DNA of 64,000 bases. Origin: Ecdyonurus torrentis. Lineage: Eukaryota; Arthropoda; Insecta; Ephemeroptera; Heptageniidae. The notes below the pieces were generated by a model. The model was not told the origin of the DNA. It did no database searches and was given only the letters and a program-made list of their open reading frames with translations. The stretch lies in the NCBI GenBank assembly GCA_949318235.1, contig OX439131.1:8207811-8271810 (forward strand). Direction: 5' to 3'. Positions 11,880 through 43,281 of this stretch are shown in pieces. The position numbers and the translations under genes were made by a program. Each line of letters begins with the position of its first letter. The stretch's first letter is position 1.

Positions 11880-14800
11880 TCTTTTTATTTTTTAAACAAT
11901 AATCACTTGTCAGAGTATTTCATTATTTTTAGTTGTCATATTTATAAATATTCATCAAAATATTATACAAAAATATCAATTTAAAGGCATAGAAAACATG
12001 AAATAACATGATCTTTTTAATCATTAAACACAAAATGGGATCTACAAAACTGATGATAATTTTTAACAGAATTTAAATGTGGCCCCACAAGAGAGCGTGA
12101 AAAAACTGTAAAGTATGCAATATGCGTGAATATTTCTGTTTATGACGTCAGAAACAGGCAAAAACTAGTATGAAAATGTTGTGCGGGTTGCATAAATTGA
12201 AATTTTCTGATCACTGCTACGGTGCTACAGTTGAGTTTTGAGACAAACTAAAGTAATTTAAGTAAGTCCCATCAAGTGTTTTGTGATGTAAAAGCTTATG
12301 TTTTCATGTTGTCTATGTCTTCAATATACATATTTTAACTGAATGGAGAATAAACACATTTATAACAATTATTTTATCTTATTTAGAGATTAGCGAAATA
12401 CTATGCAGAGTTAAGTAAATACATAGTTTAAATTATTTCATACAAATTTATTATTAAAAATGTATATTTTTCTGTAACGAAAAATAGCGATAATTAAGCC
12501 ATTTATAATATCAGCATGGAAAAAAAGAATTATCAAGACTTTTTTCAATGAGTTTTTGAAACGAGTGATATTGTTTAAATTACGTAATAAATCTGAAAAA
12601 AGAGTGATATTTTGCAGTATAACAAGAATTATTTAAATAATAATAATAAATGAAATGGGAAGGCATTATATTTGTGTGTTTTTATGACATAATTATGATA
12701 AATTACAATAAAATAATATAAGTATACGCAAATTTTTATTTGCAAATCTGCTACATAATATTTCATTTTGAAAGCTAATTACCTTAAATTGACAATAAAA
12801 GTATAGCCATTTGATCAACTATGCCTCTATTCCACTAACAAAACCATCTGCCAACTTTCGGTTACTTGTTACACTCACAGTCATCCAATAAGGCCCTACC
12901 TTCTACAATGTTCAACAAGCAAGCATCTATAATGATGAAGACTATATTTATTGTGTTTAGAAAAGTAAAATAATTATTTTACATTTATATTATATGCATA
13001 CTAGAATTTGAAAGTTTTTAAAACTAAATATTAACTTTAGTCTTTAGTCTTATTATATAGTTAACTATTATTTCTTATTATACGAATACCTGTAATACGT
13101 ATATATATATAATACCTTGTATACTTATTACGTATACCTTTTAGTTTTGATATTTAAGAGTGGGTTTTGTATAAGTATAGAAAACTAGAGATTGTGACTT
13201 GAATTCTAAACTATATATATATACATATTTTATTGAATTTGTTTGCAGAAAAAGACCGTGGGCGCTAAGAATGGAAGAATATATAGGTATGTGTAGTGAC
13301 CAGTAAGAATCTCGTAGCTGCTCGACTCATCGTTTTGTACTCTATTAAGCTTTAGTAAGAGTATTGATTTTATATGATTCTAATAATATACATTATATGT
13401 TTTCCAAAACACTACGTTTTGTAAATTGAGACTTTAAGAAAATTGAGATTTACAACCAAATGATATAATTGCTTTGTTTTCTTAGTCTGTTTTGATAAAA
13501 GAATTGTCTATACTGTTTGTTACATTGCTTTAAAAAAAATCCATTGTAGACATTACGTGACGTCACAGTTGACAATTTCAAAGCTATATAATGTTAAAGA
13601 AAGATCAAGAAGGAAAATTTCAATTCTATTTCAATGTAATAATATTTTGACCTTCATTACGTCAAAATATATATACTTTTTAGCCACATTGAGCTCCACT
13701 CTCCCTCGCATTATTTCCTTTATTTTTAATAAAGCTGGACATCAAAAGCTTGTATGGAGCCAGTTATGAGTGAATCTCAATTAAAGTTCACTGGAATGTA
13801 AGCACTGATTATATAGCCTTAAGAGTTGAATATTGTATTGAAAAATATTATAAATGAACACTATTTGTATAGAAATGTATGATTAATTTACACTCATTTT
13901 ACAAACCCAAAGATCGTTTTCAAAAAGTTACTTTTCATATTATAAACATTCAAATATAACAGTTTAATATGAGTCCCATGAATATTATAGCTCAATAGTG
14001 AATAAGATTACGATTTATATATAGCATTATAAAATATAAAAATGAAATAGATATAGTGGATTTATTGCAGGTTTTTATGAAATAGTCACATAAGGTATGG
14101 TGAATACAATAGAAATAAAATCAATGTGCGTGTATTATCCATACTTTATTCAATCCATTGAGCATATGGGTCTCAAATAATATTTCATGATTATCCTTTC
14201 ATATTTTATGAGATAATATTTAAAAGTAAAAAGCTTAGTTTTGTTCCAAATGACAGCCATATTCGCATGCACTAACTGTCATGTTAAAAACATACTGAAA
14301 GTAAGTTATTTTGTAGGATATGATCGATGATTTTTTTTAACATAATACGCGGGTGTCAACAAGTTTATTTAAAGCTAAATTTTTTTATTTTATCATTCTT
14401 TTTATATAAATTTTCAGCCTTTATTAAACTTTTTTTCTATGTTTTCGTAAAACAATTTCATGGTTTAAATAATATTTAAAAGTGGTTCAATGCTTATTCT
14501 TTTGCTTTCCACAACGTTTGCGAATGGCATCACAATAAAATAAAAATTTATATATATGTGTTCATTATTATAGTATAGAAATAAAATATAAATAGTACTT
14601 TCAAAATTTAAATAATTTTGTGGAATTATTGATAAAAAATATTATCTCTTTATTTTACATCTCTACAAGGAAAATGGATTGGAAAAAAAAGCTCTTACTT
14701 TTTTATTTCTCTTGCTCGCAAAATAAAAGCATAAATATAGTTTTTTTTTGTCTTATTATATACTTTTTCTCTTTCCTCATGAGATTTAAAGCTGGTAAAT

Positions 14801-15111
14801 ATTTTTTTCTCTACTATTGGCTCACTTGAAATAGTGTGTATAGCTTTTGGAAAACTATATTTGAAGTGGGATCTTCTACAAACTAGCTAATGTGTAGTGT
14901 GAATTTGGGTCCCAGACGCATCACAAAATGAACTGAATTATTAAAGAAAGTTTTTGTTTCAAATAGAGGATAAACATCGGTGAACATTGCTGGATTAACT
15001 TGAGACCTAAAAATCGATTAGTAGTGTCTCTTGCATGGTTTATTACTTGATATATTATATAAGACATTATAAAACATAATTACTCATTTATCTAGGAGAT
15101 ATATGTATACA

Positions 15112-15239
<128 letters not shown>

Positions 15240-17061
15240 ATAGCTTATACAATTTTTTTGTATATATAACATTTACTCACATAAGTCCTACAACATTTAT
15301 GTGACTATGCATACAGAGCTAACATAATTCAACAACCGTGTAAAATGTGTATTAAGTGTATTTTTTAAATTTATGTTAGGTTAACATAAATTGCAAAAAA
15401 CATTGCTTTTCTGAGAGAATAAACACAATGAATATGAAAAACGAAGGAAAGAAAATACTAACTTTAATAGTGCAGATAAAAAAATGCATAATATTTTTCG
15501 TCATAATAATGTTTTCCCCACTTACAATATGCATAATCATAACAAGTAATTTAGCAGAAAAATAAAATCATGGTATGAAAAAATAATATATTATATTACT
15601 TATTATCTTATTTTCATATAACCTCTTAATTCGTTCTTTGCTACTTGTTTAAATAATAATATAAATATTGTTCTCTTAAAGTATTATTTTGCTGTGATTA
15701 TTAAAAACATTCAAATTCAAAGACATTTTAATATACTGTATAGGTGTTGACGTGTACATCTTTTTTATATCAAATAATGTCGGTGAATTATTTTATTTAA
15801 TTCCCATCAGACTCATAGACTCATTCCAAGCAATTTATATTGTTAAAAAAAAAAATCAAATACCTATTCTTATAAACATTTTCAAAAAAACATAAACGTT
15901 ATTATAAAAATTGCTAATTAAATTTAATGTTCATGAAACGTAAAAAGTCAGCATAGTCATTTTTTAAAGATATCAAATTTTTTCTTTCATCGTAGCTGTT
16001 TCTTTTCGTTATATTTCCCCATGTATACGTGTGACGGTATCATCCTAATGGGGAGAAAAAAAACTCACAGTTGACTTTCAGTCAGAGGGATGGAAACGTG
16101 TTATAACTAGCTATATAGCTGAAGACTTAAGAGGAAATGACGCACGCACTTGGAACCATACATCGTTTCCGCATAACCTTCAGAAACCAAATTTCAACAA
16201 CCAGTAAAGTGAGGTTTTTCAAATGTTTTTTTTCTCAAAAAAATAATTTTTTTTAGTTAGATGATGTGAATATTAAAATTTCAGTGGGTGTAATTTTTTC
16301 CATTAATTTTCCTAACCTTTTTTAAAATCTAAATGTATATATATATTTTTTATTTGATAATGCTATTATTTTTTTCAGTCACTTACAGACATTCAAATAC
16401 AAGTTAAATTAATTTAACAATGAATAAAAAAAATCTTAAATTTTTATAGCTAAATCAAAGCTATTAATAGACATGCAATCAATAAAGTTCAATAAAAAGA
16501 TTTTTTTAATAACGAAATCAGTAACTTGATTTCAATTGACAATAGCAGTCAAAATTTCATATCAATATATATTTCAATAATTAATTTTCATTGAAATAAA
16601 ATGACTTTACTGACGTCATCATATTGTGTGGCATGTGTGAGGAACAAAAAATTTATTGTATTAGTATTTACATTTAAAGCTCTGATATTAATCCAATTCT
16701 ACGTATATAATAATATTTTTGGAATTATTCAGTTGTAAATTCATTTGTGATTTTTTTTTTTTTTTTTTTTTTACTAATAATATTCAATATGTAAATATTT
16801 AATTTAGTACCAAAATAAAATTACTATTATTTTCAAAGCAGATGTTATTTTCATTATTTTAAACAAAAATACAAAGAAAATTGAACAATAATTAAAAACA
16901 TTTTTAATTGTTTTTAGATTAAATAAGTTTGTACAGGAAATTATACAACTATTTACTGAACTAAATTATTATTTTTAATTGTAAACTGTCATTTTTTTTA
17001 ATTGAGTTTCATGTGTTGTATTGAATATTGGTAGAAATGATCAACTGTCGATTCATGAATC

Positions 17062-34709
<17,648 letters not shown>

Positions 34710-35477
34710 CTGATCTGCACAATCAAACGTATACTCTAGCTATATAAATAGTGCAAAATACTTAATAATTAAATCTATATAGTTAATTTCATAACAATAT
34801 TTTACTTATTTTTATTAAAGTGTTTTTATTAAAAATATTATTAAAAAAAAAATTAAGTATATTTTGAAGAAATTCAACTACATGTTATTATATAATTTGA
34901 AGTTCAATTGGAATTATGATAATTTGCAAAGTAAGACTAAACACACATAAAATTGTTTTGCTATACTTTATAAAGTTTTTGTATTTTACAAACCGGCCAG
35001 AAAAGTATATATGTAATATTATATTATGTATATTATATAAATATTGTATATATGTATATATATTATATAAATATTATGTATATTTTTCAAAATTAATTAA
35101 ATAAATTAAAAGTTTAACATATTTTGTGCAAAAAGTCTGAAAAATAAATAATTTGTACTATCAAAATGTGCAATGTTGCTCTTTTAATGCTTCATTATAT
35201 GATTATTATTATTTTTAAATCTTTCCCCAAATAGCCATGGATAAAAAATATAGTTATTTATCAAACTTCAATAACAGTAAAATAATAATAATAATTAATA
35301 AATATACTATACTGAATAATAATTCATTTTATAACATATCACATTAAGAAAAGAAAAATTTATAGCAAAATTTTCAACGCACCAAAGAATTTTTTTAATA
35401 TAATACGCATATAGCATAGTAATTAACTTATAAATATTTCGCATTTCATATAATAATGCTTAGTTAAGATTTCTTAC

Positions 35478-35600
35478 CTTATAAAATACTTGTTTTATTC
35501 CTTACTCTTTTTGCATGCGTCTTGCTCGATCCTTGCAAGTAGACACTACAGTCCCATCTCTGGACAATCAAGTAACCCTGCTATCCCCACTCCACCCCAC
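35478..35600 (-). promoter_or_regulatory. Putative non-coding first exon and promoter of the PC1/3-like gene
   Basis: On the minus strand, GC-richer sequence ends in TTATAAG|GTAAGA at 35,478/35,477, a good donor in the right place to splice to the acceptor at 34,714 (intron about 760 bp). Upstream it contains GGGGTGGGGTGGAGTGGGG, a possible GC-box/KLF-type site. The 5' limit is uncertain. Confidence 0.5.
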
Positions 35601-36827
35601 CCCTTGACGCTTTGTTTCTAGATACAAGGTAAATAATTTAATTAGTTCTCCTCTCTCATTAATTTGAAAACAAAATAAATAATAATAATATATATAATTT
35701 AATGACAAATATTCTTAATCAATATATAAAGTACTTTAATTATGGACAGTTCAAGTTAGAGTAAAAAAATGTTTGAACAATATTTGAATTTTCCATAGAG
35801 TGAGAAAATTTAAAAAAAATTTAACTCACATTCTATCACTCGTTTCAAGTTAATAAAAAAACTGATATGACTATTATTGCGCTCTTTTAATTATTTTCCT
35901 TCACACCCACAGGTGGTGCACAGCTGTGTGACAACACATAACGTTCTTTCAATATAATTGCCAATCAGTTCATTATTTGTCGTAAACTACATCGTTATAT
36001 AGAGAGAGCTTCAGACAATATAGACAACAAAACAAGCTAAATTTAATTAAATTGCAATTTATCTCCTTTTGCGTAATTTTATTTTTTATGAGGCATTTTT
36101 GAGGCATTACTATATATATATTATATATATATATATATATAATGCAATTTATATCAGTACGTACAGTATATCCAATTGATATATAATTTTTATAATGCAT
36201 ATCGATCAAAATATATTTATATTTTTATATCCAGTATATATTTTATGTCCACTAATATATATAATATCAAATACAATATATTTCTGAACTTTATAATAAT
36301 TTTTTTTTTTTTTGTATACTATTAATAAATTTAATGGTAAAAAAGTACGTTATTCCATAATAAACTTTAATCAAATTAGAGTATGGTATGAACGCTTATA
36401 TAGCGTCAAGTATAAAATATGTTATGTTGATTACATGTTCCAACTATATCTTTAGTATTTATTTATTATTATTTAGTATTATATTTTATTGCGCATGAAC
36501 AGCGAAATTTGAATCTCGACTTTTATCCAATAAAAATGAATTAGAAAAAAAAAAGAAGTTTTATTTTCAATAAGAATTGGTTGAAAACTATTATAAACAA
36601 ATTAAAACTACAGGAAAGTCCAGGGCAAAGGTAATGTATATAGCCACGGAGTAAAGTATGCCGCACATTGCCTTTTGGAACTCAGAAAAAATAATTATTA
36701 TTAATTTGTGGAATTAATAGATTAGAAGAGATTTATTATTATTATATTATAAATATTAGACAAATAAATTTTGCTAACTTTCTGAGGCTGAAAATAAGAC
36801 TTTTATGGCTAAAGCCACGTACTATAT

Positions 36828-36863
<36 letters not shown>

Positions 36864-38125
36864 ACTTCCTTGGGAAATGTAGGACCCAATGCATGGGTCC
36901 AATTGTATTTCTACAAACATAAAAAGTTGTAGCTTTTTATTAAAGTGCCTATATTATATTTCTGATTTTTTTTTTGTGCAACAAGCTATACATTTATAGT
37001 ACGAATGACAAAAACTTTTACGTCAACGTACAGTACGTATGGGTCCTATATGGGGTATTATATAGCGGGATTTTAGGTTTTAGGGTACGCTATACATGCG
37101 AAGAGGGTGGTATGCGTTTTTTTTTTACTATGTTACTTTAATAATATTTCTCTCTCTCTCTCATATAAGTGTGTGTATATATATATAATTATATATCTTT
37201 TAGAATTCAGGAAAAACACAATTTTTTTTAAGTGGATAAAAATGTTATTGTGCTGTATTGGCGAGTTAATTAAATGTTTCCAGGATAAAGTGCAGCTGGG
37301 CCACCAAAAATTAGCACACGCAAAATAATATTCAACAATTGTTTTAATTTATTCTAATGCGCGTGGAGTGTGTATATGAAAGGAAAAATGAATATAGCCC
37401 CCTGAATCTATTTTAAATTCGTGCCTATATACATTTGCAGTAAAATTAAATACACACGCGTCCTCAAAATAAGATATAAAATATAGGTTCTATAATAATA
37501 ATCCTTAATTTGATATATTCGATTTTCGATAATGTCAAATAGTAAAAGCGATGTTTAAAAATTTTAAGTTTGCATCGTCATCTCTTAGCGTGACTTTGGA
37601 GAATTAAGACTATAATACTATATGTAACACTCTAGTTAAGTCCACAGTCCACATATCGGACAGTATATTATTATTATGTCATGAAAGTTTCAAAAATTTC
37701 CTGCTCATAAAATATGATATAAAACCCCGATTTGGCTTTTATATAAGGCGGAAAATCAGGTACACGGGATTTGACTAAAAAGTGTTGTAAAAGAAAGAAA
37801 AATCTAAATTTTTGCACAGATGAAAAAAATTTGGGGGGTCACCATGCTAGATTTTTAAGTATGATTTGTCGAATTTTTAGTCCCTTCACACACGATAATA
37901 TTTTACCGCCATCAAAACATGAAAAATACCGGAAATAAAGATTTAAATCTTGCAGATGACGCACGAAATGCGCAGTCGATGCCTTTTTTAATTACTTTAT
38001 CTTCAGCTTCGTTATGTTAGTTATCAGTTCTTATCACTTATCAAATTATTTGGTTATATATGTAATATGTAATGGCAATAATCTAATCTAACTTTAAGTG
38101 TATTATCTCTTTGGAGGACCATTGC
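35601..38125. other. Intergenic AT-rich DNA
   Basis: Between the minus-strand convertase gene and the plus-strand repeat block. It contains AT-rich simple sequence (about 36,110-36,140), a poly-A run (about 36,829-36,860) and a dispersed-repeat copy at 37,744-37,890. No gene was recognised. Regulatory DNA for the two divergently oriented neighbours may lie here, but I see no specific site. Confidence 0.5.
37744..37890. repeat. Dispersed repeat, copy A
   Basis: Shares blocks such as GGGATTTGACTAAAAA and GGGGGGTCACCATGCTAGAT with 43,590-43,745. This is part of an undetermined interspersed element. Confidence 0.7.
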
Positions 38126-38134
38126 GCTGTTGCG

Positions 38135-38352
38135 CACAGTAGATGATACAGTAGTCCATCTCCTATACTGAGAACGTCAGATCAATGCGCGCCATAATTC
38201 CGACTGGGTGAAGCGGGCTGAAATACACACGTGTTACTTCAGTTACTTTTAGTTCAGGCCGCTTCACCCTGCAGTCGGAATTATGGCGCGTTTTTTGATC
38301 TTGGATCTGACATTCCCAAGGAGATGGACTATGTACTGTATCATCTACTGTG
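38135..38352. mobile_element. MITE with 9-bp target duplication, copy 1 (Mutator-like)
   Basis: 218 bp. Termini CACAGTAGATGATAC and GTATCATCTACTGTG form an inverted repeat, and most of the element folds on itself (CGCCATAATTCCGACT pairs with AGTCGGAATTATGGCG). It is flanked by the exact 9-bp repeat GCTGTTGCG (38,126-38,134 and 38,353-38,361). A second copy at 46,816-47,026 also has an exact 9-bp duplication. A 9-bp duplication points to the Mutator-like superfamily; no transposase is present. Confidence 0.9.
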
Positions 38353-38430
38353 GCTGTTGCGCAAATGCCCCCTCCCCGCCCCTCCCTTCGTCCTTATTTT
38401 TTCCCCGCCTTTTCTGCTGTTTGTGACTAT

Positions 38431-40265
38431 CGAGACCAGCGAAATACATATATAAGGCCATTCCGCTTTGAAAAATTAACATTGTTAAAAATGTTGAATT
38501 GTAAAAGTTCATTTTATCGTCACGAGATGGCGTTACTGTACGGAAATAGCGCGAAAACTTTAAACAATCAAAAATGGTACAGAAATTTAAATATAATTTG
38601 TGAGAGAAAAATTGTTGTAACTAGACTGTAAAATTACCTAGAGTCATGAAAATTGGTACAGAGGTAGATTAATACTTTAATTATTGTTTGCTAAAAGGGT
38701 AATTACCTATCTCACCCCTAAAGGGTGTAAAAGGGGTGGTTTGTTCCCAAAATTAAAATATACTCCGATTTCAAAGGTTTTTACGTTGCTTCCAGGGTAA
38801 ATTGACTCGCTGAAGAATATTATGATATTAGTTTTTGTAAATTTTCAACCCTTACCGACCTAAGGGGTAGTCAACCCTCAAAACTGCATTTTTTCGAATT
38901 TGTAGGTTTTCAAATAACAAACAAGACGTTGTTTCCGGGGTTTTTAGAAATGCTGAAGACAATGGTCAGTATTAAAAACTTCTAACTTCAACCCCTAACG
39001 CGCAAGGGGGTAGTTTTCACCCTAATTATTCAATTTAAATTAAAATTGAAAATAAAAATATCATGGTTTCCAGTAAAAAATGACATGCTAAAAACGTTAG
39101 TGATTGTTTCAAATTTTTATCTTCAACCCCTAAAGTGCTAGGGGTAGTTTTTACCCTTATAAAGAAAATCGGGTCTTTAAATTTTATTTTTTTTGGTGTA
39201 AAAAAATATGTTGATAATGATATAGTGATATTAAAACAATTTCTGTATCCAAACCCCTAGCACGCTAGGGGGTATATAGTTTTCACCCCCTAAGAAATGC
39301 GTACTCAAAAACTACCCAGCAAGTTAAAGGGTTTAACTTAAAAATTTCTAAGTGTCACCCATCATCTTTAGAAGAGTTTTTAACCCCTAAATTAACACCA
39401 TTATAGTCTATATTATCTATCCCAAAAATTAGGGTGAAACTACCCCCTATAGAGCGTGATAGGGGTTGGAGACAGAAATTGTTTTATATATCACTATATA
39501 TCATTATCAATTTTTTGCACCAAAAAAATAATAATTTAAAGACCCGATTTTCTTTATAAGGGTAAAAACTACCCCTAGCACTTTAGGGGTTGAAGATAAA
39601 AATTTGAAACTATTAACGTTTTTAGCATGTCATTTTTTACTGGAAACCAAATTTTTATTTTCAATTTTAATTTCAATTGAATAATTAGGGTGAAAACTAC
39701 CCCCTTGCGCGTTAGGGGTTGAAGTTAGAAGTTTTTTATATTGACCATTGTCTTCAGCATTTCCAAAAACCCCGGAAACAACGTCTTGTTTGTTGAAAAC
39801 CTACAAATTCGAAAAAATGCAGTTTTGAGGGTTGACTACCCCTTAGGTCGGTAAGGGTTGAAAATTTACAAAAACTAATATCATAATATTCTTCAGCGAG
39901 TCAATTTACCCTGGAAGCAACGTAAAAACCTTTGAAATCGGAGTATATTTTAATTTTGGGAACAAACCACCCCTTTTACACTCTTTAGGGGTGAGATAGG
40001 TAATTACCCTTTTAGCAAACAATAATTAAGGTATTAATCTACCTCTGTACCAATTTTCATGACTCGAGGTAATTTTGCAGTCTAGTTACAACAATTTTTC
40101 TCTCACAAATTATATTGAAATTTCTGTACCATTTTTGATTGTTTAAAGTTTTCGCGCTATTTCCGTACAGTAACGCCATCTCGTGGCGAAAAAACAAACT
40201 TTTCAATGTTATAGGGCCAACAATTCAAAGCGGAATGGCCTTATATTTATATTTCGCTGGTCTCG
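38431..40265. mobile_element. 1.8-kb fold-back element with 8-bp target duplication
   Basis: Starts CGAGACCAGCGAAATA and ends with its inverse TATTTCGCTGGTCTCG, flanked by the direct repeat GTGACTAT (38,423-38,430 and 40,266-40,273). The two arms, roughly 860 and 840 bp, are near-identical inverted copies around a loop of about 130 bp (39,297-39,428). Each arm has a degenerate internal periodicity in which small palindromes (AACCCCTA...TAGGGG) followed by GTAGTTTTCACCCT recur about every 120-150 bp. No coding capacity was seen. It lies about 680 bp upstream of the ATG of the next gene. The superfamily is unclear: 8-bp duplications suit hAT, P or Merlin, but the termini are not typical hAT. 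Confidence 0.9.
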
Positions 40266-40949
40266 GTGACTATAGACGCTATAGACTATAGTAACTAAAA
40301 TAGGTAGTATGGTTACCGCATTCTTCTTATGTACGAGGCAGTACGAGGGTGTAACGTAACCACATTTTGTAGGCCTGTGATTAGCGTAGAGAGAAAACCA
40401 CTTTTGCGGAGATGCCCGAAGTCACTTCGACAGCCAATCTTAGTGTCTTAGTGGCAGATTACAACCTCTGATTACAACAATTACAACGTCTCAGAAAATC
40501 ATTAATTAATAATATTAAGCTATTGAGGAGGATATGCATAGATTTAAAAACAATAGCTGACTTATTTAGACATGTTCTGATATGATTTTTATGTCCTGAA
40601 AATTCATATTAGTTGCGCTATGATTTATTAAAGTGACCCCTTTTAACATGGGTTTAGATAGGACGGTGTGAAGATAAAAACCGCTTTTGGTGAATCGACG
40701 ACTATACTATCCAGATACTATCTTTATAGGTACTATAGGTCCATCCAGTTCCAGGGTTAATCTTTTGTTGTTATTGTGTTTTGTGAATTGTGCTTCAAGG
40801 TCCCAAGGACGATTGCAATTTGTGGTTGTGCTGAACTCCTAAAATCCGGAAGGCGACTGGATTTCGTATTGCAAAGAAACTTTATGCATGCACATGTGTT
40901 GCAAATAAATTATAATCTCAAGTGACAGTAAAAGTTCCAGAACAACAAA

Positions 40950-41135
40950 ATGTTCGGCAGCAGCAAACAAAAAGAGCAAAGTAGTATGTGTCCCTTGTGT
41001 GGTTCACAGACTAAGCATTGTTTACTGATGCCAATCAAAGAAGCAGTGGATTTGCCGCTTGCTGAAATCAGATCAAACTTGGAAAAAGCCATCGCTTTTT
41101 TTCAAGAAGACTCCTCTGAAACTTTGAGAGCATTG
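40950..41135 (+). CDS. ZAD-like/AT-hook gene exon 1
   Basis: ATG in the context CAAAATGTTC. It encodes MFGSSKQKEQSSMCPLCGSQ and DLPLAEIRSNLEKAIAFFQ. Donor TTG|GTAAGA, phase 0. First half of the cysteine module. Confidence 0.82.
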
Positions 41136-43225
41136 GTAAGAAATTCATTGTTATTTTACAGTTTCATATTTTGTAAATTACCGGTATGTACATACTACGT
41201 ATATCGATCATGTTTTTACTATGGTACCGATATACTGTATGTATATGTATGTATGTGTTTGTAAACATTATACTAATTTATACTGCATATAGGTATAGTA
41301 ATATTGTTGTTCATATTATATATGTAGTAAGTAGTTACATACATTTTATGCACATACCGGTATACATACATCATCGGCAATACATAACTGATTTATGGTA
41401 TGATTTACCATGCATTTATGTACATATATGTATGTAAATACATACATACCATTAGAACTGTCAAAATCTGGACAATGTTCTTTTCTGAATGTCAGAAAAG
41501 AAGGGCCTTATTTGGATCAAGCAATCCGGATTTCGCAGAAACAATTTTCATCTGGATCTGCATTATATAGAATGCAAACAGTTCATCAAAAGTACGAATT
41601 GATACACCAAAGTTTTATTAAAAAAGAAGAAAAAAAAAAAAAAAAAAGTCACTTTCCGTGGGGGGAGGGGGGGTAAGGGGGGAGAGGTTGCTTTAGAAAT
41701 TAGCTCAACAAGGTAAATATTTGCAGCATTAATTGATATGAAAAATCCATATACTGTACTGTACTGTAAACATGTGATAGTGGATGGTCTACAGGACATG
41801 AAACCTAACCTAGTATCACTTTTGGCTTGTTCGAAGTCAGCTGCTGTTTGGATGTACCAGCTTGCCACACTATATAAAAAAGTGGGATAGCTTTAGTCCG
41901 ATAGTGGTTGACTAGAGCCCGCCATGCTGGAAGAACGTGATAGCTGAAAAAAACCAAGTCCATAATAATTAGACTTCAGACTGCCCACATATCTAAATAT
42001 TTTTTGAACTAATGGGCATACACATCATGTTCAGTTTTTATGGACATACACTACATTGGTTTTTATTTATTTCATTTATTAAACACCAATGGTGTACTTA
42101 TACATATATATTTACATTTCATTCTACAAGTCTACATTTTTTGCATATTGACTTAATGATATGGTCCGAGATGGACACTGAAGTAAGTGGTACCTGGTAC
42201 ATAGGCCACCACATAACAAACATACACATTTATCACTACACTCGTGATATTCCTTAATCTGACAAATTACATGGTGGAAACCATGCACCGCATAACGGGT
42301 ATAATAACATGCCTGTCTGTACAGTTTGGGCCTTTCCACCCATTAATATTAAATGCAGGGGTATTATAGAAGGCCAGGCTGATATCTTCAGTTTTACTTA
42401 ATCTATCCTTAACAAATTTAATATAATTATCAGTTTTTAACAATTTAAATTTCACTTGTAGTTCCGTTACAAACAACTCCTCCCCTGCTAGCTCATAAAC
42501 CAGCCTTGATGACGTAAATTTAGACAAGCAAAGTACCCGTTTTAAGTACGTACCGAGACTTTACAGATTCTAAATTTTTAAAATCTGTTATAGACATATA
42601 TGACCAGAAAATTTCAATGCCGTATGAAGCAACTGGAGAGATTTTTAGGTGAAACAGTTTTATAGCTATTTCCAAAGATAACGAATTTAGATTTGAAATA
42701 GCAAATGAAGATGATAGTGCATTTCGGCAGCGTCCTTTGACATGTTTAGAGAAAGATTTCCCTGTTTGTTGCATAATAACCCCCAGATAATTAAAAGAAT
42801 TGACAAACTCTATCTTTTCTCCATTACAAGTTATTACATCTGACTTTGCTAAAGGGCCACCTCTCCTGAATTTTACAATTTTTGTTTTCTTAGCATTAAT
42901 TTTCAATCCGTTCAGATTAGCCCATTCAATAAGTTTGTCTAGAATTTTTTGAAGTTTTAAAATATTATTACAATATTATTATAATGAGACAAAAGGATTT
43001 TGCCGAATATGCCACTCCAATGAAGTGACTGGAAGGTAATTGTCACAACAACAGCAAGGTGTATCTACTGCTGCATTTCTCCGCCTTCTTACATCACTCG
43101 TATGTGCGAGCACCAAAATATGCTTGCCTACTTGACCAGTCGTCTGTCTGGTGCACGCTCGGTAACACCTTTGCTCTCTCTTTCTCTCTCTTATCCTGTC
43201 TCAAGAAAAATATCATGCAATAACA

Positions 43226-43281
<56 letters not shown>

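Noticed and set aside
13248..13286. Possible 38-bp plus-strand exon between TTTGTTTGCAG and GTATGTGT
   Set aside because: Good splice-like borders, but no adjoining exon with matching frame; chance occurrence is likely.
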